Positions 49,561 through 57,806 of a stretch of DNA of 64,000 nt are shown here, piece by piece. Under the pieces are notes generated by a model. The model was given only the letters and a program-made list of their open reading frames with translations. It did no database searches and was not told the DNA's origin. The position numbers and the translations under genes are program-made. The stretch lies in contig NZ_JOJP01000001.1 in NCBI RefSeq assembly GCF_000710775.1, forward strand, positions 1,627,825 to 1,691,824, written 5' to 3'. The stretch's first letter is position 1; every line of letters begins with the position of its first letter. This DNA is from Endozoicomonas elysicola (lineage in GTDB: Bacteria > Pseudomonadota > Gammaproteobacteria > Pseudomonadales > Endozoicomonadaceae).

Positions 49561-50205
49561 TTATTTTTTCTCTTCCACAGGAAGTTTGGTCAGGTAGGTG
49601 ATCAGCGCATTCAGATCGTCATGAGACTTTAAGCTGCCCATGTTGATCAGGTAACGGTTGTTCACCATAAAGCTCGGTACTGCATGAACATATTCACCAT
49701 AACGATTCCAGTCCAGTACAGTTTTCATGACTAACAGGCTGTTCTGATTGGCTTCAAAGTCTGACTGCTTCAATCCAGCCTTTTCCATAGTCTGAAAGAA
49801 GTCTTTATCATTCTGCCAGTCACCCTTACGCTCAACATGAATGCGGTTAAACAGCGCCTGTTTCACCGAATTATGGCGAGGTGTGCCCTGAGTCATCGCC
49901 AGTGCCATAGTGGCCTGTTTGGCATAGGCTCCCATAAAGGTCATGTGTGCCTGTTTGAACTCAATGTTTTGTTGGCCAAGCCATGTCTTCAGGGGAGTTA
50001 ACGGTCCTTTTTCCCACTGGTAGCATCCACCGCAGTAGATGGAAAACAACTCTGTGACTGTTGGTTTAGTAAAAGAGGGAAGCCCCTTAACCACTTCGTA
50101 GTGAGTTCCTTCCTGAAACCTTCCTGCATCTTGAGTGCTGTCCGTTGCTTTGGCAAAAGCCATCATCGGAAAAACAAACATAAGTACCAATAACAACTTT
50201 TTCAT
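49561..50205 (-). CDS. DsbA-like periplasmic thiol oxidoreductase with CGGC active site
   Basis: 214 residues. Signal peptide MKKLLLVLMFVFPMMAFA. Thioredoxin-like core with Cys58-Gly-Gly-Cys61 (SIYCGGCYQWE) and the cis-proline loop 'HAVPSFMVNN'. It oxidises thiols in exported proteins. E. coli DsbA has CPHC; a Gly-Gly dipeptide should change the redox potential. With the dsbB-like gene it forms a complete pair. Confidence 0.93.
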   Translation of the reverse strand: MKKLLLVLMFVFPMMAFAKATDSTQDAGRFQEGTHYEVVKGLPSFTKPTVTELFSIYCGGCYQWEKGPLTPLKTWLGQQNIEFKQAHMTFMGAYAKQATMALAMTQGTPRHNSVKQALFNRIHVERKGDWQNDKDFFQTMEKAGLKQSDFEANQNSLLVMKTVLDWNRYGEYVHAVPSFMVNNRYLINMGSLKSHDDLNALITYLTKLPVEEKK

Positions 50206-50263
50206 CGGTATTATTTTCCTGTAGTCCTGTAAACAGTGTGATTATAGAAAGGTTAACATTGTC

Positions 50264-50291
50264 TACCAGACACTAACCTCAGTGTCTGGTA
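50264..50291 (-). terminator. Hairpin after ylqF
   Basis: TACCAGACACT (50264-50274) and AGTGTCTGGTA (50281-50291), perfect 11-bp stem with a 6-nt loop, just beyond the ylqF stop; poor U-tract. Confidence 0.55.
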
Positions 50292-50301
50292 AAGATGTTG
50301 G

Positions 50302-51198
50302 TTATTTTTTAGCCTTGCCTGCTTCCCTGGCGGCTTTGCTTTCTTCCATAGCCTTTAACTGAGTCTCAATCATTTCCGGTGTCTCCAGGGTAATACGTCC
50401 CAGTTGACCATCGCGAAACTCATTAATCAGAATCTCTGCCACCTTATGGGTATCAGCAATCCCCCCACGACGCATGCAGCCCCGGCGTTGACCAATCATA
50501 TCAAACAGCTCAATACCGCTTTCGGGTATTTCCTTGAGCTGATATCGCTGACGCAGTGCGTCCGGATAGTGCGCCATCATGAATTCAGCCAGATACATGG
50601 CAACATCTTCAAACTCAATGACGGTATTTTTGATGGCACCGCTGATGGCCAGCCGGTAGCCACAGTCTTCCGGCTCCAGCTTGGGCCAGAGGAAGCCGGG
50701 TGTATCCAGCAGGACTATGTTGTTTGGCAGTTTAATCCGCTGTTGCTGCTTGGTTACCGCAGGCTCATTACCCGTTTTGGCCACGGTTCGGCTGGCCAGA
50801 ATATTAATTGTGGTGGATTTTCCCACATTGGGAATGCCAAGAATGATGGCTTTCAATTGGCTGACATCCAGATTTCGCTCAGGCACCATAGCCGGTGCCA
50901 TATCCAGAATACTGCGAATCTTATCCGGCTGCTTCAGGTTAACCGCAATGGCCTTCATACCGGAAGTGCTGTTGATATGGTCAACCCATCGCTGGGTTAC
51001 CACCGGGTCTGCCAGATCGCTTTTGTTGAGAATCTTGATGCAGGGGGTGTCCCTGCGAAGAGACGCAACCATCGGATTCTCACTGCTGAAAGGCAGGCGG
51101 GCATCCAGCACCTCAATGATAAGATCCATCTTTGGTATCACTTCGCGGATCTCTTTTTTGGCCTTGTGCATATGGCCGGGATACCAGTTTATTGCCAT
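50302..51198 (-). CDS. ylqF: Ribosome biogenesis GTPase YlqF (RbgA)
   Basis: 298 residues, circularly permuted GTPase: G4 'ILNKSDLAD' comes first (about 57), then G1 'LGIPNVGKST' (about 121), 'TKQQQRIKL' as switch, and G3 'LLDTPGFLWP' (about 167). N-terminal 'MAINWYPGHMHKAKKEI' is diagnostic. It helps late assembly of the 50S subunit. C-terminal RNA-binding ANTAR-like part is present, with a Lys/Ala-rich tail. Confidence 0.96.
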   Translation of the reverse strand: MAINWYPGHMHKAKKEIREVIPKMDLIIEVLDARLPFSSENPMVASLRRDTPCIKILNKSDLADPVVTQRWVDHINSTSGMKAIAVNLKQPDKIRSILDMAPAMVPERNLDVSQLKAIILGIPNVGKSTTINILASRTVAKTGNEPAVTKQQQRIKLPNNIVLLDTPGFLWPKLEPEDCGYRLAISGAIKNTVIEFEDVAMYLAEFMMAHYPDALRQRYQLKEIPESGIELFDMIGQRRGCMRRGGIADTHKVAEILINEFRDGQLGRITLETPEMIETQLKAMEESKAAREAGKAKK

Positions 51199-51391
51199 CG
51201 TTGGATCTATCTTTGCTTAACGGGGAACCGTGCATTTTACTATGTATCGTGCGCGCCAAAAACCACCAATTTTAAAACAATAAGTTATATGGAATAGTCA
51301 TTGTCTGCAGAGAAAGGGCTGTTTGGCGTCCATAGCACAGGATGTGTCGGAGAGGATTCTCCGGCGAAAAGATGACTTCACTTATAATTGG

Positions 51392-52102
51392 CTATGTGTA
51401 TTTTCCAATGAGGGATAAAAGATCTTCTACGTTGCGGGCAACGTAATCAGGCTTGTGTTGCCAGTTGTCTGGCTCTGCATGGCTATATGCTGCAGCGACT
51501 GAAATAACTCTGGCATTATTCCCAAGTGCTGATTGTAGGTTACGTGCAAATAGGGTATCCGCCTCATGGTCACCAATGTACATAAGCAGCTGGCTGTTCG
51601 TATGGCCAAAGATAGTTTCAAGACATTTTATGCCGCCGAATGGCGCTGGCTTTTGATTGCCATTTGATACATCATCATAGCCAACAACTGCTTTGAATGG
51701 GCGGTCTATACCATTAACTTTGAGTACGTTGCGTATATTCAGCTGGGCATTCTGGGAACATATTCCGTGGGATATATGTGAAAACTGCCTGATAACGCTT
51801 GTGATACCATCAAAAAGAGTAACGGGTGTCTGATTTTTCTCCTGATGTTCTGCCCACATACTACCTGCTTGAAGCATCTCTTCCCGTGTCATTCCATAGT
51901 AATTAACGTATAAATCCTGCCAGTTCTCTGCAGCATGATTCGCTGCATGATATGAGCTTTCACTTTGTAAGTGCACTGGTAAGTTATCACCAGTCAAGTG
52001 AGGAGCGACAATGGATAAAATCGCTTTTGTAATATTAATATTTTTGGGGACCGAATTGACCAGAGTTCCATCGTAATCCCACAGTACTGCATCTAGCTTC
52101 AT
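51392..52102 (-). CDS. HAD-family phosphatase (phosphoglycolate-phosphatase-like)
   Basis: 236 residues. HAD motif I 'AVLWDYDGTLVNSVPKN' has both aspartates; motif II 'ISHGICSQNAQL'; motif III Lys in 'NGNQKPAPFG'; motif IV 'LMYIGDHEADT'. A helical C1 cap lies between motif I and II. Such enzymes hydrolyse small phosphomonoesters. Substrate unknown; stand-alone gene. Confidence 0.88.
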   Translation of the reverse strand: MKLDAVLWDYDGTLVNSVPKNINITKAILSIVAPHLTGDNLPVHLQSESSYHAANHAAENWQDLYVNYYGMTREEMLQAGSMWAEHQEKNQTPVTLFDGITSVIRQFSHISHGICSQNAQLNIRNVLKVNGIDRPFKAVVGYDDVSNGNQKPAPFGGIKCLETIFGHTNSQLLMYIGDHEADTLFARNLQSALGNNARVISVAAAYSHAEPDNWQHKPDYVARNVEDLLSLIGKYT

Positions 52103-52142
52103 AATCTGCTTCAGATTTCCAAATATTAATGGGCATCTTAAG

Positions 52143-52174
52143 CGTTGTACTCTGGAGTAAACCAGAATACAACG
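52143..52174 (-). terminator. Hairpin after nucleotidyltransferase gene
   Basis: CGTTGTACTCTGG (52143-52155) and CCAGAATACAACG (52162-52174): 13-bp stem with one mismatch and a 6-nt loop, 30 nt after the stop at 52,206. Confidence 0.5.
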
Positions 52175-52205
52175 TGGACTTTATGCTACTGATAATATGC
52201 AGACA

Positions 52206-53006
52206 TTACCCTTTGGCAGTATCTCGAAGCATCTGTAAATAATTTAAAGACAGGCGTTGTGCTTTTTTGCGTACTGTAAGTACAGGGCTGCGAATTTCAA
52301 GGTAGAGTTTTACCGCATACTCCGTTGCATCCAGCAATGATTCTTTTTCTGGAATGGCGACTGTTTTTTTTAGTTTTTCAGCAAAGTCAGGAAGCAGTCG
52401 CTCAATTTTACGGACACCTCTTGCCTCATAACCTGCCTCTTGCAATGCCAGAGATCCCAAAACCTGACTGCGAAGAAAGCTCAAAAAGTCTAGGGCTTCA
52501 AAATATTCACCACGGCCTATTTTGGTGCCGGCATAATGGATCCATACCCAGAAACGATCTTCAATCCACTGGGCATTGGCCTCAGGGTACGCCCCCTTAC
52601 CCTGGCTCAGAGCCTCTTTTAATCTGGAGTCCCTTGCCCACAGGATAACCGGTTCATCAACCCGGGTAGCTGCATCTTCTACTTTGACAAACTTGAAATC
52701 CACATGGAGCAGTTCAGGGCCGAAAAGGGTAATCAAAACCCGTGGTTCACCGACGTGTTCGCCGGTAAATCCAGCGACCATATCACCCAGTGCAGAAGTT
52801 ATGAGAATCCGGTCATTCATGATGGAATCAAATGCCTTAGGCTCCACTGCGATGACGATATCCAGATCGCTGAAGGTATCGAGCGTGTTGTCCGCATAGG
52901 ATCCGGAGGCTGCGACGCCGACAATCCTGGGATCGCTGATCAGTTTTGGTAATGCCTGCTCAATAAACGCCTGGTGGAGGCTGGGGAGAGAGCTTGGAAA
53001 TTGCAT
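52206..53006 (-). CDS. Nucleotidyltransferase-fold protein
   Basis: 266 residues. Polymerase-beta-type motif 'GVAASGSYADNTLDTFSDLDIVI' (in part: GSYADNTLDTFSDLDI) with the GS and DxD carboxylates, a third acid in 'HVDFKFVKVED', and an all-helical C-terminal half like antibiotic nucleotidyltransferases. It may transfer a nucleotide to a small molecule or protein. No toxin-antitoxin partner is adjacent. Substrate unknown. Confidence 0.8.
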   Translation of the reverse strand: MQFPSSLPSLHQAFIEQALPKLISDPRIVGVAASGSYADNTLDTFSDLDIVIAVEPKAFDSIMNDRILITSALGDMVAGFTGEHVGEPRVLITLFGPELLHVDFKFVKVEDAATRVDEPVILWARDSRLKEALSQGKGAYPEANAQWIEDRFWVWIHYAGTKIGRGEYFEALDFLSFLRSQVLGSLALQEAGYEARGVRKIERLLPDFAEKLKKTVAIPEKESLLDATEYAVKLYLEIRSPVLTVRKKAQRLSLNYLQMLRDTAKG

Positions 53007-53198
53007 GTTTTATCACTTAACTCTTACTGCTTTATATTCATCATCCACAAGATGATGTCTGTAAGAATTTCAAACAGCATTACAGGTTAACTTTTTAGTG
53101 GGCAGAGGTGTAGCTCGAACTAATACCTACTCAGCTTTTCTAGTGACGGCAAGACTAACCGTTATCATTTGATATTGATCACCTTATGGTGAGATACA

Positions 53199-53579
53199 TT
53201 AACCGAAGAATAGTTGATACAAATAACGCCCGGGTGCAAAAGCCCCAATACCGGCACCAACCAGGCCAACATAGGCACCAATTGAATAAGCCTTATGTTG
53301 CTTAATTTTATGGCTTCGAGCAGCAGATAAAGAGATCACTACACAGATAATGATCCAGACAGAGAGCAGATGGATGGGGCCAAAACTATTCCAGATAGGA
53401 AAGAAACTGCTGATCCAGAACGAGGAAATGGCTGTAATCAGCATGGCCACCATCCAGGTACGCCCAAGATACCGGTGCAGGGGTGTCCCTTTTTTCATCA
53501 TCAACTGAAGTGTTCCAGTCAGCAGGCTATAGGCTGCTGCTGCCAGATGAATCTCTATAGGTGTCGTCATTACTCTCAT
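53199..53579 (-). CDS. DUF2306 membrane protein
   Basis: 126 residues with four membrane segments: 'LAAAAYSLLTGTLQLMM', 'VAMLITAISSFWISSFF', 'LLSVWIIICVVISLS', 'YVGLVGAGIGAFAPG', and conserved 'KGTPLHRYLGRTWM' and 'KIKQHKAYSIG' loops. The start may be ATG 53570 (MTTPIEIH). Function unknown. Confidence 0.82.
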   Translation of the reverse strand: MRVMTTPIEIHLAAAAYSLLTGTLQLMMKKGTPLHRYLGRTWMVAMLITAISSFWISSFFPIWNSFGPIHLLSVWIIICVVISLSAARSHKIKQHKAYSIGAYVGLVGAGIGAFAPGRYLYQLFFG

Positions 53580-53625
53580 CTAAACCATCTTCGGGTATTG
53601 TTTTAACGGGGCTCTGTGGCAATGC

Positions 53626-54396
53626 TTAATAGATAACACCGACACTCTGGATCCCCTTGCTGTCTCTTAAATAATAGGCGATCCATTTCAGACCTCTTTT
53701 TTGCAGGGGCTTCACCGGACGGCCTGCAATTTCTTCCGCTTCCTCAATCACCTCAAGATAGCTTTTACCCAGGAACTGCATCTGGTATGTGCCAATGACC
53801 ATACCTGTCCGGTCGCTGCCAGCCTGACAGTGAACAAAGAGCGCCATGGGTCTGCTTCGTTCCTGATTGAGCCAGCGTCTGAGCTTGTCAACCAGACTGT
53901 ATACATCGCCAATGAAGGGAAGGTTGAGCATAATGTGGAGTATTGATCTGGGGTAATAGTCAGGGCTGGATACTGCACCATAGACCGGGTAATGGATCAG
54001 GTACATCAGATCAGGGTTGGTGTGAGTAAACACTTGCTCGTGTTTTAGCAGGTGACTCTCGTTCAGTTTGCTGATCAATGATATATCAAGAATATAGGTG
54101 TCTTCAGGCAGCGGTGTTTCAAGCTTCTCTATACTTCTCTGGTTCATGGTATTTATCAGTTCATCATAAGCGAAGCGGCCATTGGCAATGGGCATGTTGC
54201 CCCGGAACAGATAGTTACCGGACAGCGGGTCGTAGTCCACCAGCCGTAATTTTCGGGGGGTGAATACCACTTCTTTTTTAGGCTTGGTAACTGCTGGTGG
54301 AGGACCGTTAGGGATTGATGGTTGCTGGGCGGAGTAGCCTGCGGTCACAAAAGAGAGTAGCAACAGCGTCGGTATGAGTCGCCTGAAAATAGTCAT
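53626..54396 (-). CDS. Secreted tyrosine/dual-specificity phosphatase, paralogue 1
   Basis: 256 residues. Signal peptide (FRRLIPTLLLLSFVTAGYSA). Cys190 and Arg196 of the phosphatase loop HCQAGSDRTG match the HCx5R signature of Cys-based phosphatases. Preceded by 'NYLFRGNMPIANGRFAYDEL' and followed by 'AEEIAGRPVKPLQKRGLKW'. Its downstream-in-map partner (54,511-55,299) shares the same blocks, so the two are tandem duplicates. Exported, so its target is outside the cytoplasm; host phosphotyrosine proteins or inositol phosphates are possible. Confidence 0.85.
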   Translation of the reverse strand: MTIFRRLIPTLLLLSFVTAGYSAQQPSIPNGPPPAVTKPKKEVVFTPRKLRLVDYDPLSGNYLFRGNMPIANGRFAYDELINTMNQRSIEKLETPLPEDTYILDISLISKLNESHLLKHEQVFTHTNPDLMYLIHYPVYGAVSSPDYYPRSILHIMLNLPFIGDVYSLVDKLRRWLNQERSRPMALFVHCQAGSDRTGMVIGTYQMQFLGKSYLEVIEEAEEIAGRPVKPLQKRGLKWIAYYLRDSKGIQSVGVIY

Positions 54397-54510
54397 GATC
54401 GATTACATATTGAATGGGCACAGGTTTCTGACTGTTTTCTACGCTGAGAGTTTCAAACAGTGCTGGAAACAGGGGAGGGAGCCAGAGGGTGGCCTGTTCT
54501 TGGACTGGCT

Positions 54511-55299
54511 CTATATATCACCGATGGTTGGAAGCCTTTCAACTTCCCGCAGATAGTAGGCATACCACTGCAGGCCATGTTTACTGAAGGCACTGATGTT
54601 TCGTCCTGCGACTTCTACTGCATTCTGATAGGCCTGATTATAGCTGTTGCCTTGATAGCGCAATTGATAGGCAGCGATCACTTCACCGGTACGGTCAAAA
54701 CCAGCTTCACAGTGCACATAAACGATCACGGGGGTGTCAGCATCTTTATTCAGCAAGATATTGAGGCTATTGACCAGATTCTCCAGTTTGTCCCTGCCCC
54801 ATTTTTTGGAAAAATGTTTCCGCCACTTGCGGTGAGTATGTTTGACGCTGATAGGAATGCCGTAGATCGGGCGGTTGATGACTTCCCCTAGTCCTGGGTT
54901 CTGGTCAAAGAAGTGTCGCTCTTTTTCCAGGTGTTTTTTCTCCCCTTTTTCAATGGAATTTACCAGGGATATATTGATGATCCTGACGGTTTCCGGTAGT
55001 GAGGTACCCAGTTTTTCAAGTGTGTGGCTATTTATAACGCCAAGCAGCTCATCATAGGCAAAGGTTTCACTGTTAAGAGGCATATTTCCCCGAAAGAGGT
55101 AGTTTCCTGTTTGTTCATTGTATGCAACCAAATGCACCCGCTCTGGTTTGAAATTACCACCAGTTTCATTCTGGTAAGTGGTTGCCAAGCCTTCTGTGCT
55201 GAGGAAGGTTTCTTCATCCGTGGAGAACTCCTGATATGATAAAGCAGCAGGGATAGGGCTGAAGGCCAATAGCAGTGTAATCAGTACAGAGGTGTGCAT
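54511..55299 (-). CDS. Secreted tyrosine/dual-specificity phosphatase, paralogue 2
   Basis: 262 residues from ATG 55299 (AAAGG 6-7 nt upstream; TTG 55305 is unlikely). Signal peptide MHTSVLITLLLAFSPIPAAL. Phosphatase loop HCEAGFDRTG with Cys197 and Arg203. Shared with paralogue 1: 'TGNYLFRGNMPL', 'FAYDELL', 'EVAGRNISAFSKHGLQWYAY'. About 115 nt separate the genes; probably one transcript, this gene first. Divergence outside the loop suggests different targets. Confidence 0.85.
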   Translation of the reverse strand: MHTSVLITLLLAFSPIPAALSYQEFSTDEETFLSTEGLATTYQNETGGNFKPERVHLVAYNEQTGNYLFRGNMPLNSETFAYDELLGVINSHTLEKLGTSLPETVRIINISLVNSIEKGEKKHLEKERHFFDQNPGLGEVINRPIYGIPISVKHTHRKWRKHFSKKWGRDKLENLVNSLNILLNKDADTPVIVYVHCEAGFDRTGEVIAAYQLRYQGNSYNQAYQNAVEVAGRNISAFSKHGLQWYAYYLREVERLPTIGDI

Positions 55300-55411
55300 G
55301 GGCAAACCTTTATTTTTGATAGATCATTCCCTGTTATCTGCTGATAGTAGCAAAGGCATTAGTCACCAGCTTCTGGCAGGCCAGTGGGTGGGGCAGGTTT
55401 TCCTTGGCAAG

Positions 55412-56368
55412 TCAGTTGCAGAGACGTTTTCCCAGGCTGATGACATGGTCAGTCTTGTAACCGAGGGATCGATAAAACGCCACAACCTGCTGATTCGTAC
55501 TGCGAACCTGCAGGTTGATCTTTGGACAGCCCAAACTTGATAGCTTCTCTTCCAGATTCTCCATCAGTATTTTTCCCAGCTCGTTTTTTTGCCATTGGGG
55601 ACTAACGGCCAGATAGTTCACCCAGCCTCGGTGTCCTTCATAACCACCCATGACCGATGCGATAACTTCATTTTTGACCAGCCCCACCAGAAAGAGACCA
55701 TCATCCATAGCGACTTTTCGATGAATATCACTCTGTGGGTTGTTTTGTGGTGTAGTCAGGCCACATTGCTGCCAGAGGGAGATAACGGCTTCCATATCCT
55801 CAGGCTTGAAAGCACGTACTGTCATCGCAGGTGGTGTTTTCCTGGTTGCGTAGGCTTTTGCTTCTAGCGAAGTGAATGGTATCCGGATTCTGGACATTCG
55901 GTAGCTGTTGACTAGCTGCCCGTCGCGAAATGCATCACACTTGCTTTCACCCTCTATTTCAAAATCAAAACGCTGGTAGAGAGCAATGGCTTGAGTGTTG
56001 TCGGTATAGACGTCCAGCTCTATCCTAACCAGATTCAGCCAGTTATCCGCCAGATCAATCATGGCTTTCATCAACTGTTTGCCAATACCTTTGCCCTGAG
56101 CTTCCGGATGAACAGTAATACCAAAGCTCGCGCAGTGCTTGCGGCGCGGATTTTCCTGTGTGTGTAACCCCAGATGTCCAAGGATTTGTCCCGATACTTC
56201 AGCCACCAGTTGTATGTGGTTTTTGTCGTCCATATTGAACAGGTTGTTCCAATACTCCTGAGAGCGATAGGGGATCTGGCTGGTCTGGCGGGTAACTTCA
56301 GGATCGCGGAAAAACTCGCCAATGGCTTTCAGGTCCGAAACTTCAGCATGCCTGATCACTGCATCCAT
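55412..56368 (-). CDS. Fused double GNAT acetyltransferase (YhhY/AaaT-like + YpeA-like)
   Basis: 318 residues, two GNAT domains. Domain 1 (about 1-165) resembles E. coli YhhY/AaaT: 'VIRHAEVSDLKAI', 'PEAQGKGIGKQLM', 'WLNLVRIELDVYTDN', 'FDFEIEGESK'. Domain 2 (about 181-318) resembles YpeA: 'AFKPEDMEAVISLWQQCGL', 'VMGGYEGHRGWVNYLAVSP', 'LGCPKINLQVR'. The acetyl-CoA loop is intact in domain 1 (Q-G-K-G-I-G) but altered in domain 2 (QKNELGKI, Glu for the first Gly). Substrates may be amino acids (AaaT acetylates Phe and Met). Confidence 0.88.
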   Translation of the reverse strand: MDAVIRHAEVSDLKAIGEFFRDPEVTRQTSQIPYRSQEYWNNLFNMDDKNHIQLVAEVSGQILGHLGLHTQENPRRKHCASFGITVHPEAQGKGIGKQLMKAMIDLADNWLNLVRIELDVYTDNTQAIALYQRFDFEIEGESKCDAFRDGQLVNSYRMSRIRIPFTSLEAKAYATRKTPPAMTVRAFKPEDMEAVISLWQQCGLTTPQNNPQSDIHRKVAMDDGLFLVGLVKNEVIASVMGGYEGHRGWVNYLAVSPQWQKNELGKILMENLEEKLSSLGCPKINLQVRSTNQQVVAFYRSLGYKTDHVISLGKRLCN

Positions 56369-56650
56369 GACATATTCTCTATTGTGTTTGTTTTTTAGGA
56401 TTATATGAGAAAGCCGTTAGTTTTTTACAGTGAAGCTGATGGCTAAATGAGAGACAAAATAAAGAGGTGAGGATAATGTGTGCAGAAAACTAAAATATGC
56501 ATTCAACTAGGTTGATTCCACTTTTGGTTTCTGGCGTGGTACTTATAAGGATTCAGGTATATGCATGTTTTAGCGTGATAACCCATGATTAAATGAGCTT
56601 TCACTCTTCTCTAGAATTCTGCATTCATACTCTATTTCAGGAACCTGTCC

Positions 56651-56932
56651 ATGGGTGCAGTCTGTTTTACACTCTTTGATCCTTTCTTTTTGTTTGTAGC
56701 TGTGATTGCCATTTCACTCGGTTACTCCAAAAAATACATCATCCCATTAACGGCACTCTTTGTTGGTTTGCTAGCAGAAACTCTGGCAGCAGAGGCCAAT
56801 CAGTTCCGGCAGTGGGGAGAAAGTGTCCACGTTTTTCTGGGCGCTGGAATAATTCAGGCCATTCTTGCCTATTTTGCTGTTGGCTACTGGCGTCGGAAAA
56901 AACTCTGTTCCAGGGACGCTTCATGTGGCTGA
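56651..56932 (+). CDS. Small membrane protein
   Basis: 93 residues with three hydrophobic segments (FFLFVAVIAISLGYSKKYII, PLTALFVGLLAETLAA, VFLGAGIIQAILAYFAVGYW) and a basic, Cys-containing tail. AGGA 8 nt upstream of ATG 56651. The C-terminus ends 1 nt before the convergent CDP-alcohol phosphotransferase stop. Family not recognised. Confidence 0.6.
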   Translation: MGAVCFTLFDPFFLFVAVIAISLGYSKKYIIPLTALFVGLLAETLAAEANQFRQWGESVHVFLGAGIIQAILAYFAVGYWRRKKLCSRDASCG

Positions 56933-56933
56933 G

Positions 56934-57560
56934 TTATGGTGCTTTTCTTTCTGCCTGATCAATGCTCTGGTATCCCGACCAAACTCTGAGCGTAGCCGTT
57001 AACATACAGATGGCCGCAAAGCCAAGGGCAAGCTCCGGAAAAAAGTCGGGCAACAGGCAGAAAAGGATAAACAAAAGAATGGTTTCCGTACCCTCTGCCA
57101 GCCCTCCCAGGTAATAAAGGGATTTATGTTTGAAGTGCGGATCAGATAGTTGATGTTTCTCAGCCATGATGGCATAGGCAAGAAAGCTGGCTCCGGTGCC
57201 CATAAACGAGAAAATAAGTACGCATGCCGCAACAGCATTCGCTGCTGGTGAAGCGAGAGCAAACCCCATAACAATGCCTGAATAGAAAATGAAGTCCAGA
57301 GTGATATCCAGAAAACCACCGGCATCCGAAGGAGTGCTCAGCCTTGCCAAGGCTCCATCAAGTCCATCAAAAACCCTGTTTCCAATAATAAGTATCAAGG
57401 CCAGGATGTAATACTCAAAAGCCAGTAATGGGATAGCGATCATGCCAATCACAAAGCCGGTAACGGTGACCTGATCAGGCGTTATGCCATAGTTCTTCAG
57501 CCACGTGGCTGCTTTTCTCAGTGGCGGCTGAATTAGGGGGGCTGTCCATTTATCAAGCAT
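56934..57560 (-). CDS. CDP-alcohol phosphatidyltransferase-family protein
   Basis: 208 residues from ATG 57560 (MLDKWTAPLI); a much longer upstream frame exists but overlaps a plausible plus-strand small ORF and lacks family similarity. The signature DG-x2-AR-x8-G-x3-D-x3-D is complete (FDGLDGALARLS then GGFLDITLDF). Five to six membrane segments. It joins a CDP-activated lipid to an alcohol, as YnbA-type or Pgs-type enzymes do; the alcohol is unknown. No clear ribosome binding site before 57560. Confidence 0.82.
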   Translation of the reverse strand: MLDKWTAPLIQPPLRKAATWLKNYGITPDQVTVTGFVIGMIAIPLLAFEYYILALILIIGNRVFDGLDGALARLSTPSDAGGFLDITLDFIFYSGIVMGFALASPAANAVAACVLIFSFMGTGASFLAYAIMAEKHQLSDPHFKHKSLYYLGGLAEGTETILLFILFCLLPDFFPELALGFAAICMLTATLRVWSGYQSIDQAERKAP

Positions 57561-57586
57561 GTAACGTAGGAGGTATAGTTGTTGGC

Positions 57587-57745
57587 ATGTGTGGGACCAT
57601 AATACCTCTGGTTTTTTTCTGTGCCAAACAGCTTCTGCAACGGAGTTATTGTGAACACTTTCCTGAGGATGTGAAAATTTTACTGGCCTGTTTGTTATGT
57701 TTTTTTGGCTTGTGTATAGTCCCGCTGTTAAAGTTTTCAGTATAA
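57587..57745 (+). CDS. Candidate 52-residue membrane peptide
   Basis: ATG 57587 lies 12 nt after a perfect AGGAGG (57,569-57,574), a little far. The peptide has two hydrophobic stretches (MCGTIIPLVFFC and ILLACLLCFFGLCIVPLL) and five cysteines. It is directly upstream of the DUF6776 gene on the same strand. Coding is possible but not secure. Confidence 0.35.
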   Translation: MCGTIIPLVFFCAKQLLQRSYCEHFPEDVKILLACLLCFFGLCIVPLLKFSV

Positions 57746-57806
57746 GTCTCGCCTTAGAAATTAAGGCAGTGATAGTCTTGGTGAAACAGTGGCTTGCTAT
57801 TAAGCC

